From NCBI GenBank assembly GCA_013152615.1, contig JAADGA010000038.1:9127-14604 (forward strand): a stretch of DNA of 5,478 nt, read 5' to 3'. The translations under genes and the position numbers were made by a program. Of this stretch, positions 1-4,320 are shown in pieces; the first letter of the stretch is position 1, and each line of letters begins with the position of its first letter. The DNA comes from Alphaproteobacteria bacterium (lineage in GTDB: Bacteria > Pseudomonadota > Alphaproteobacteria > Sphingomonadales > Emcibacteraceae). The notes under the pieces were generated by a model. That model saw nothing but the letters and a program-made list of their open reading frames with translations, did no database searches and had not been told where the DNA came from.

Positions 1-338
1 CCCTCATTAATCCGTTTTACCTTGATTATTCCCGTAATTTTTCCGGTTCTGCTGACAAGAATCACCCGGTCGGTTTTTCCATTGCTCCCGACCCTGATCC
101 ACACGCCGTTCGCCACCGCCGAGATTTGCAGAATAGCCTCTCCCGGTTTTAACGCCAGCACTGCCTTAAAAGGCTCATTTGGCATTTTTGCCAGCGGTTG
201 CGCCTGCCGGGCCGTCCGGTGCCGGGCCAGATTAACCACTTTCCACACCACGACAGTCAGACCCAGCACAATTAAAATTCCCATAAAAATCACTATAAAC
301 TTGAGAAACCCGTAATTTTTTGGCATTTCTTTTGTCAT
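1..338 (-). CDS. Small single-pass membrane protein, DUF6476-like (3' end beyond window)
   Basis: On the minus strand a frame opens with ATG at 338-336 and runs without a stop for 112 codons to the window edge. The protein starts MTKEMPKNYGFLKF. One hydrophobic segment follows at about residues 14-32 (FIVIFMGILIVLGLTVVVW), then a basic stretch (NLARHRTARQ), which suggests an N-terminal membrane anchor. The rest (about 57-110) is a small beta-rich domain with a 'LKPGEAILQIS' strand, a 'VWIRVGS' strand and an 'RVILVSRTGKITGII' ending. That order (anchor, PGE-type turn, 'V.sRTGKitG' ending) resembles the alphaproteobacterial DUF6476 family, which I recall beside RluA-type synthases. The family call is from memory; function is unknown. 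A second ATG at 326-324 is an alternative start; neither has a clear Shine-Dalgarno sequence. The plus-strand frame across this region gives an implausible protein, so the minus frame is preferred. Confidence 0.68.
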   Translation of the reverse strand, partial: MTKEMPKNYGFLKFIVIFMGILIVLGLTVVVWKVVNLARHRTARQAQPLAKMPNEPFKAVLALKPGEAILQISAVANGVWIRVGSNGKTDRVILVSRTGKITGIIKVKRINE

Positions 339-1398
339 GACGTTACAACATCCCGATATTAAATCATTTGAGTTAACGGTGGAGGACCCGCAGCAGGGCC
401 TGCGCCTTGACAAGTTTCTGGCCCAGTCAATAGCTGACATCAGCCGCACCCGGCTGAAGCAAGTGATCACCGACGGCGGCATCAGGCTGGTCGACGCCCA
501 ATCCTCCCCCGCCGGCAAGACCATAGACGACCCGTCATACCGGGTCAAATGTCATGACCGGATTTTTTTTACCCTGCCAATAATCGAGGCACCCGAGCCC
601 GAGGCTCAGGATATTGCGCTCGAGGTTGTCTATGAGGATGATCAGCTGATTGTCATCAACAAAGCCGCCGGTATGGTGGTTCATCCCGCCCCCGGCAACC
701 CGGATGGGACACTGGTCAATGCCCTGCTCTATCACTGCGGCGACAGCCTGTCGGGCATTGGCGGGGTCAAACGACCGGGCATTGTCCACCGGATAGACAA
801 AGACACCAGCGGGCTGATGATCGCCGCCAAAACCGACCGTGCCCATAAAAAGCTTGCCAGTCAATTCGCCCGACACAGTATGGAGCGCGCCTATCAGGCC
901 GTGGTCTGGGGCGTCCCCAATCCGGCCAGCGGTACTATTGAGGGCAGAATTGGCCGTGATGCGCGCAATCGCCTGAAAATGGCGGTCGTCGCCGCCGAAA
1001 GCCGCCGTGGCCGCGATGCCACCACCCATTATCGGGTGATGCGCCGACTGGAGCCAAAGCGGAAAATATTTGGCCGCGGCGATGCCCTCAAAGGGTTACC
1101 GCCAAGCTTCAGTCTGGTTGAATGTCGGCTGGAAACCGGACGCACCCATCAGGTCCGGGTTCATATGAACCATATCCGCCATCCACTGGTCGGTGATCCC
1201 TTTTATGGCCGCAGCGGCAGTCTGCGCTCACGGAATTTCACCGACCGTGCCCAGCAGGTCATTATCGATTTCAACCGTCAGGCGCTTCACGCCTGCCTGA
1301 TCGGATTTATCCACCCCGTCACCGGCGAACACTTGACATTTAACACCGAACCCCCAAATGACATGAAATGCCTTATTTCTGCCTTGGAAGACAAGTAG
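337..1398 (+). CDS. rluD: 23S rRNA pseudouridine synthase, RluD type (RluA family)
   Basis: This enzyme isomerises uridines to pseudouridine in 23S rRNA; RluD acts on the helix 69 stem-loop of the large subunit. Residues about 18-80 form an S4 RNA-binding domain (GLRLDKFLAQ, then SRTRLKQVITDGGIRL). The catalytic domain follows, with HRIDKDTSG at 151-159 and D154 as the expected catalytic aspartate, then RTHQVRVHM at 269-277, GDPFYG at 286-291 and RQALHA at 314-319. The S4 domain favours RluC/RluD over RluA; RluD rather than RluC is inferred from overall likeness and the rpoH neighbour. At 353 residues it is longer than E. coli RluD (326), partly through a basic loop at about 238-257 just before the RTHQ strand. 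ATG 337 is the only ATG in frame after the stop at 313-315. It has no Shine-Dalgarno sequence and overlaps the divergent neighbour's start, so the message may be leaderless or nearly so. Confidence 0.93.
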   Translation: MTLQHPDIKSFELTVEDPQQGLRLDKFLAQSIADISRTRLKQVITDGGIRLVDAQSSPAGKTIDDPSYRVKCHDRIFFTLPIIEAPEPEAQDIALEVVYEDDQLIVINKAAGMVVHPAPGNPDGTLVNALLYHCGDSLSGIGGVKRPGIVHRIDKDTSGLMIAAKTDRAHKKLASQFARHSMERAYQAVVWGVPNPASGTIEGRIGRDARNRLKMAVVAAESRRGRDATTHYRVMRRLEPKRKIFGRGDALKGLPPSFSLVECRLETGRTHQVRVHMNHIRHPLVGDPFYGRSGSLRSRNFTDRAQQVIIDFNRQALHACLIGFIHPVTGEHLTFNTEPPNDMKCLISALEDK

Positions 1399-1435
1399 AA
1401 TAAACCAAGGTTCGGGGTGCAAAAATTAGCAGATA

Positions 1436-1444
1436 TGCTATAAT
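1436..1444 (+). promoter_or_regulatory. Extended -10 promoter of rpoH
   Basis: TGCTATAAT is a perfect -10 hexamer (1439-1444) with a TGn extension. No good -35 lies 16-18 bp upstream (GTGCAA or GGTGCA), which fits an extended -10 promoter. Transcription would begin near 1450, giving a leader of about 18 nt that is mostly the ribosome binding site AGGTGGAG (1453-1460). A leader that short leaves little room for the long mRNA thermosensor structure known for E. coli rpoH. Read-through from rluD, 70 bp upstream, is also possible because no terminator is evident between them. Confidence 0.5.
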
Positions 1445-1468
1445 CAGCCGAAAGGTGGAGACAATATT

Positions 1469-2365
1469 ATGGCCAGACAATTAACACCGGCAATTACCCC
1501 TGAGGGCAGCCTCACCCGTTATCTTCAGGAGATTCGCAAATTTCCGATGCTCAAGCCGGAGGAAGAGTTCATGCTGGCCAAGGCATGGACCGAACATGGC
1601 GACAGTGACGCCGCCCACCGGCTGGTAACCTCTCATCTACGGCTGGTCGCCAAAATTGCCATGGGCTACCGCGGCTATGGCCTGCCGGTTGGTGAATTGA
1701 TTTCCGAAGGCAATGTTGGCATGATGCAGGCGGTAAAACGCTTTGATCCCGACCGGGGTTTCCGTCTCGCCACCTATGCCATGTGGTGGATCAAGGCCTC
1801 GATTCAGGAATATATCCTGCGCTCATGGTCGCTGGTCAAGATCGGCACCACCGCCGCCCAGAAAAAATTATTCTTCAACCTGCGGCGGATAAAAGGCCAG
1901 ATTCAGGCGATTGACGAAGGCGACCTGCACCCGGATCAGGTTACGGAAATTGCCACCCGCCTTAATGTCAGCGAAGATGACGTGGTGCAGATGAACCGGC
2001 GCATGGCCGGGAGTGATCACTCGCTCAATGCCCCGATGCGCGCCGATACCGAAGGCGAATGGATGGATTGGCTCAAGGATGACAATGCCGTCGATCAGGA
2101 AACCGCCTATGCCAATGATGAGGAACTGAATAACCGTCGTGCCCTGATGGCGGAGGCGATGAAAGGGCTGAATGAGCGCGAACAGCATATCCTGAATGAG
2201 CGCCGGCTGAAAGACAGCCCGTCAACATTGGAAGACTTGAGCAAAATATACCATATCAGCCGCGAACGGGTGCGCCAGATCGAGGTCCGCGCCTTTGAAA
2301 AGCTGCAGAAGGCCATGCAGACGGCAGCAAGCGAACAGAAAAGCCCAAAGATAAAACAGCGCTAA
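1469..2365 (+). CDS. rpoH: RNA polymerase heat-shock sigma factor RpoH (sigma-32)
   Basis: RpoH directs RNA polymerase to heat-shock promoters (chaperones, proteases). The 298 residues show the full family order. Region 1.2 is at about 14-40. Region 2 includes SHLRLVAKIAMGYRGYGLP (55-73), the core-binding ISEGNVGMMQAVKRFDP stretch (78-94), and the -10 recognition segment RLATYAMWWIKASIQEYILR (99-118). The RpoH box QKKLFFNLR at 131-139 separates RpoH from RpoD and RpoS. Region 4.2 carries a helix-turn-helix at about 253-283 (TLEDLSKIYHISRERVRQ and IEVRAFEKLQ). Length and motifs match alphaproteobacterial RpoH. The start is set by AGGTGGAG 8 nt before the ATG. In region 2.1 the positions matching E. 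coli L47, A50 and I54 (chaperone and FtsH control) appear to be S46, A49 and V53, so turnover control may differ in detail. The gene converges on the TraB-like gene, with 21 bp between stops. Confidence 0.97.
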   Translation: MARQLTPAITPEGSLTRYLQEIRKFPMLKPEEEFMLAKAWTEHGDSDAAHRLVTSHLRLVAKIAMGYRGYGLPVGELISEGNVGMMQAVKRFDPDRGFRLATYAMWWIKASIQEYILRSWSLVKIGTTAAQKKLFFNLRRIKGQIQAIDEGDLHPDQVTEIATRLNVSEDDVVQMNRRMAGSDHSLNAPMRADTEGEWMDWLKDDNAVDQETAYANDEELNNRRALMAEAMKGLNEREQHILNERRLKDSPSTLEDLSKIYHISRERVRQIEVRAFEKLQKAMQTAASEQKSPKIKQR

Positions 2366-2370
2366 AACTG

Positions 2371-2398
2371 TCCGGATTTACTGGATTTACTGGATTTT
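2371..2398. terminator. Possible weak bidirectional terminator between convergent genes
   Basis: The gap between the rpoH stop and the opposing gene's stop holds a small hairpin: TCCGG (2371-2375) pairs with CTGGA (2381-2385), with one G-T wobble and loop ATTTA. On the plus strand TTTACTGG and then five T's (2394-2398) follow. On the minus strand the hairpin is followed by CAG and TTTT. The stem is only 5 bp, so efficiency would be low. It is the only candidate in a gap that should need one. Confidence 0.35.
2374..2397. repeat. 9-bp tandem repeat at the rpoH / TraB-like gene junction
   Basis: GGATTTACT occurs at 2374-2382 and 2383-2391, followed by a partial third unit GGATTT at 2392-2397. 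Read on the minus strand, the unit contains the stop codon of the TraB-like gene and repeats it in the same frame 9 nt later, so that gene has two in-frame TAA codons. Replication slippage is the simplest origin. Confidence 0.75.
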
Positions 2399-3319
2399 TA
2401 CGATCTTGTAGCCGTTGTCACGGAGCATTTTGATCAGGCCATCGGGACCGACGAGATGCGCCGCCCCAACCACAACAAAGGTAATTTTCGGGCTGTTGAG
2501 ATACCCCTCGATAGCCGGGAACCAGTTATTGTTGCGCCTGACCAGCAACGCCTGATACATCGCCTTGTTTTTAGCCATATCATCGACCATGGTTTTGACC
2601 ATGGTTGCCGGATCACCCGAGGCCCATGCCTTGAGATAGCTGGCGATATAACGTTTAAAATTATCCAGCTTATCAAGGGTATCGGTCAACATCGAGACCT
2701 GAACGTCCAGCGGGTGATTGATCAGCGCCAGCATCTGCTGACGCGGGGTTTCAAAGCCATAAACCGGTTTTCCCACCTTCAGGGCGCGGTCCTTGATATA
2801 TTTATCCACCCCGGAACTAGGGTCAAGCCCGCTTGAAATAATGGCGGCAATCGATAATCTGAGGGCGATAAACCACGGTTTTGACCGGTTGACCGCCGAA
2901 CTGTTCATCTTTAACAGGCGCGCGGCGCGGTTGAGTAATTTCCGGTAATGGGCACCATCCAGATGATTTTGCAGACTATCCTTCGGTCCGAAAAAGGCAT
3001 TTTTAGCAATGAGCCGCTGAATTTCCGCCATGCTTCCCGGGGTTATATCCGTTTCCAGAACCACCTGATCCGACGCCGTGAAAGACCGGGCGATGATACC
3101 GTTATACCAGCGGTAATTTTTGGGCAGCAGGTGAAAAGAGCCGAGCAGATAAATTTTACCGCCGGTTTTGTTGTGACTGTTTTTCACCATCCACAGCGCC
3201 GGATGAACGGTGATAATATTGCTCCCGGTTGCCGCCGCCGGTGCGCTCAGCGCGACGGAGCTTACCAGAAAAGCCATGACAACAAGCCATCTGAGCTTGA
3301 TAATTGTCTTATAGATCAT
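2387..3319 (-). CDS. Secreted TraB/GumN-family (Tiki-like) protein, putative metalloprotease fold
   Basis: A 310-residue protein with an N-terminal signal peptide: basic MIYKTIIKLR, hydrophobic WLVVMAFLVSSVALSA, probable cleavage after the AAA at 28-30. Export to the periplasm is expected. The mature part begins HPALWMVKN and IYLLGSFHLLP. It carries the two GxxH signatures of the TraB/PrgY/GumN family, GSFH at 60-63 and GAAH at 285-288, an early acidic residue E89 (VVLETD), and the usual C-terminal GAAHLVGPDGLIKMLRDNGY. Tiki and other clan members use such GxxH motifs and glutamates to bind metal in an unusual protease fold, so a metal-dependent peptidase is possible; the substrate is unknown. 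The start ATG has an AGGAT Shine-Dalgarno sequence 7-8 nt upstream (3331-3327). It stands alone: convergent to rpoH and divergent from rpmI. A 12-bp duplication at 2585-2608 encodes a TMVK-TMVD repeat. Confidence 0.88.
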   Translation of the reverse strand: MIYKTIIKLRWLVVMAFLVSSVALSAPAAATGSNIITVHPALWMVKNSHNKTGGKIYLLGSFHLLPKNYRWYNGIIARSFTASDQVVLETDITPGSMAEIQRLIAKNAFFGPKDSLQNHLDGAHYRKLLNRAARLLKMNSSAVNRSKPWFIALRLSIAAIISSGLDPSSGVDKYIKDRALKVGKPVYGFETPRQQMLALINHPLDVQVSMLTDTLDKLDNFKRYIASYLKAWASGDPATMVKTMVDDMAKNKAMYQALLVRRNNNWFPAIEGYLNSPKITFVVVGAAHLVGPDGLIKMLRDNGYKIVKIQ

Positions 3320-3343
3320 GTAAATTATCCTGAATTACCGGCC

Positions 3344-3365
3344 AAAAGCCTCCTGAGGGAAGCTT
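3344..3365 (-). promoter_or_regulatory. Hairpin in the leader of the TraB-like gene (attenuator-like)
   Basis: In minus-strand RNA, AAGCTTCC (3365-3358) pairs with GGAGGCTT (3353-3346), an 8-bp stem with one G-U wobble and loop CTCA. The 3' arm runs into TTTT and then GGCC. It looks like a weak intrinsic terminator placed about 25 nt upstream of the start codon, downstream of where that gene's promoter must lie. It could attenuate the gene or stop antisense transcription coming from the rpmI side. The short T run limits confidence. Confidence 0.35.
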
Positions 3366-3456
3366 AGATTTCAATCCGGCCAATAACAAGGCAAACTTTA
3401 AAAAAAGCGTTACCTCAACAGACGGCTGAAAGCGGATGAAAAGCCGCTGAAACCGC

Positions 3457-3485
3457 TTGCATTCGGTAATGAAGCGGGGTATACA
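3457..3485 (+). promoter_or_regulatory. Possible promoter of rpmI-rplT
   Basis: TTGCAT (3457-3462) and TATACA (3480-3485) are separated by exactly 17 bp. They match three of six and four of six consensus positions. Transcription from here would start near 3492 and give a leader of about 138 nt before rpmI. That is long enough for ribosomal-protein autoregulation, as L20 does on rpmI-rplT in E. coli. The hexamers are weak, so this is only the best candidate I see. Confidence 0.35.
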
Positions 3486-3497
3486 CCTCAACTTCAT

Positions 3498-3538
3498 CGG
3501 GTGGTATGGCTGAATCTAAGGGCATGCCTCATCACCTG
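3498..3538 (+). promoter_or_regulatory. Possible leader hairpin upstream of rpmI
   Basis: Two stacked helices can form: CGGGT (3498-3502) with ACCTG (3534-3538), and GGTATG (3503-3508) with CATGCC (3523-3528). Each contains one G-U pair, and there is a 5-nt bulge on the 3' side and a 14-nt loop. It sits where a leader for L20 autoregulation could be, but I cannot match it to a known L20-binding element. The fold was judged by eye, without an energy calculation. Confidence 0.25.
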
Positions 3539-3549
3539 CGACGCTTGCT

Positions 3550-3597
3550 ACAGAAAACTATACAGAAAGCTATACGGAAGACTGTACAGAAGACTGT
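3550..3597 (+). repeat. Four tandem 12-bp repeats in the rpmI leader
   Basis: Four contiguous 12-bp units occupy 3550-3561, 3562-3573, 3574-3585 and 3586-3597, with consensus ACAGAARACTRT. They differ only by A/G transitions. Each unit junction makes a near-palindromic CTRTACRG; at 3582-3589 it is the perfect palindrome CTGTACAG. The array ends about 16 nt before the rpmI Shine-Dalgarno sequence. The role is unknown: binding sites in DNA, part of an RNA leader, or a slippage product. Confidence 0.85.
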
Positions 3598-3629
3598 AAC
3601 GAAAAATTTCACCGGAAGGAACAAGCCAA

Positions 3630-3827
3630 ATGCCCAAGATGAAAACCAAAAGCAGTGCTAAAAAGCGCTTCAAAATCACCGCTTCGGGAAAGGTTCGTTC
3701 GAGTCAGGCTGGCAAACAGCATGGCATGATCAAACGTACCAACAAGCAGATCCGCAATCAACGCGGAACCACCATAATGTCGGATCCGGATGCCCGGATC
3801 GTCAAAAAATTTATGCCTTATGGTTAA
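3630..3827 (+). CDS. rpmI: 50S ribosomal protein L35
   Basis: This 65-residue basic protein is full length for L35. It begins [15 protein letters not shown], has the family's [17 protein letters not shown] centre and [11 protein letters not shown] stretch, and ends [12 protein letters not shown]35 is a small component of the large ribosomal subunit. The start is supported by a strong Shine-Dalgarno sequence, GGAAGGA (3614-3620), 9 nt before the ATG. It precedes rplT by 27 nt and is almost surely co-transcribed with it. In E. coli L20 represses translation of this pair through the rpmI leader; the long leader here is compatible with similar control, but that is inference. Confidence 0.98.
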   Translation: MPKMKTKSSAKKRFKITASGKVRSSQAGKQHGMIKRTNKQIRNQRGTTIMSDPDARIVKKFMPYG

Positions 3828-3854
3828 TTCAGGCGATTGATTCAGGAGTAGAAA

Positions 3855-4214
3855 ATGGCACATGTAAAAAGAGGGGTGACGTCCCACGCTCGTCACAAAA
3901 AAGTTCTCAAACTGGCAAAAGGCTATCGCGGTCGGCGCAAAAGCACGATCCGGATTGCTATTCAGGCGGTCGAAAAGGCTGGCCAATATGCCTACCGTGA
4001 CCGCAAGGTACGCAAAAGAAGCTTTCGGGCCTTGTGGATTCAGCGAATCAATGCGGCGGCGCGAATCCATGATATGACCTATTCACGATTTATGAACGGC
4101 CTGAAAATCGCAGGCATCGAACTTGACCGTAAAGTTCTGGCTGATCTGGCCGTTCGCGAACCGGAGGCCTTCAAGGCCATCGCCGATCAGGCCCGGACGG
4201 CGCTTAACGCCTGA
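3855..4214 (+). CDS. rplT: 50S ribosomal protein L20
   Basis: A 119-residue L20 of normal length. The basic N-terminal arm starts [19 protein letters not shown] and carries the hallmark [10 protein letters not shown] at about 21-30. It continues through [19 protein letters not shown] to the globular C-terminal domain (about 60-119, with [25 protein letters not shown]). L20 binds 23S rRNA early and is needed for large-subunit assembly; in studied bacteria it is also the translational repressor of its own operon. AGGAG (3844-3848), 6 nt before the ATG, sets the start. It is the second gene of rpmI-rplT and is followed after about 35 nt by a strong terminator. Confidence 0.98.
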   Translation: MAHVKRGVTSHARHKKVLKLAKGYRGRRKSTIRIAIQAVEKAGQYAYRDRKVRKRSFRALWIQRINAAARIHDMTYSRFMNGLKIAGIELDRKVLADLAVREPEAFKAIADQARTALNA

Positions 4215-4248
4215 CACCCTGATCTCGCTACTACAGAAGTTTATCGTC

Positions 4249-4291
4249 AAGGGGCCTGCTGCACGCGCGGTAGGCTCCTTTTATTATTTTT
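4249..4291 (+). terminator. Intrinsic terminator after rplT, before pheS
   Basis: AAGGGGCCT (4249-4257) pairs with AGGCTCCTT (4272-4280) in a 9-bp stem with one G-U pair and a 14-nt loop. A T-rich tract follows (4279-4291, TTTTATTATTTTT). It ends the rpmI-rplT transcript. pheS begins 30 bp later, so pheS depends on read-through or on its own start within this short gap. There is no ATG, GTG or TTG between the rplT stop and the T tract, so no PheM-like leader peptide begins in the gap. Confidence 0.85.
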
Positions 4292-4320
4292 AAGGCATTT
4301 TTTATATATCGGGTGAAAAT

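Larger units (their letters stand above)
3320..3629. other. 310-bp intergenic region between the TraB-like gene and rpmI
   Basis: The left part (3320-3420) must hold the minus-strand promoter of the TraB-like gene, but I see no convincing -35/-10 pair. It contains the minus-strand hairpin at 3344-3365 and a run of seven A's near 3401. The middle part (3421-3480) has short overlapping inverted repeats built on AGCGG/CCGCT and an imperfect direct repeat with core GCTGAAA (3425 and 3446), then a possible plus-strand promoter. The right part (3490-3629) would be the untranslated leader of rpmI-rplT, with a hairpin, a 12-bp tandem repeat and the GGAAGGA ribosome binding site. No tRNA or recognised structured RNA family is apparent. 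Confidence 0.8.

Noticed and set aside
22..315. Plus-strand 97-codon frame at the left edge
   Set aside because: It is antisense to the better-supported minus-strand membrane protein frame. Its product is an irregular mix of Pro, Ile, Thr and Arg without family features, and it lacks a ribosome binding site.
300..328. Sigma-32-like promoter (CTTGAGA ... GGCATTT) before rluD
   Set aside because: The first element fits, but the spacing is longer than usual and the second element is poor. A sigma-70 reading (TTGAGA with 17 bp) also lacks a -10.
535..1029. Long minus-strand frame inside rluD
   Set aside because: It lies fully within a gene with catalytic motifs. Its existence is expected from G+C-rich codon bias, and the product has no recognisable motif.
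1382..1410. CCTTGG ... CCAAGG inverted repeat spanning the rluD stop codon
   Set aside because: A 6-bp stem with a 17-nt loop and no T tract is too weak to call a terminator; chance is likely.
2585..2608. 12-bp direct repeat GACCATGGTT in the TraB-like gene
   Set aside because: It lies within the coding frame and simply encodes a TMVK-TMVD duplication in a helix. It is unrelated in sequence to the 12-bp array near rpmI.
3421..3458. Overlapping AGCGG/CCGCT inverted repeats and a GCTGAAA direct repeat upstream of the rpmI promoter candidate
   Set aside because: The stems are 5 bp, compete with each other and lie upstream of the proposed transcript. I could not support a specific operator or terminator.
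3309..3497. 62-codon minus-strand frame overlapping the start of the TraB-like gene
   Set aside because: The composition looks non-coding, it would overlap the signal-peptide region of the real gene, and no good ribosome binding site is seen.
3826..3848. Direct repeat ATTCAGG between rpmI and rplT
   Set aside because: It consists of two short copies, the second containing the rplT ribosome binding site; too short to mean more than chance or a small duplication.
3609..4070. 153-codon minus-strand frame across rpmI and rplT
   Set aside because: It is antisense to two unmistakable ribosomal protein genes and is a shadow of their coding pattern.
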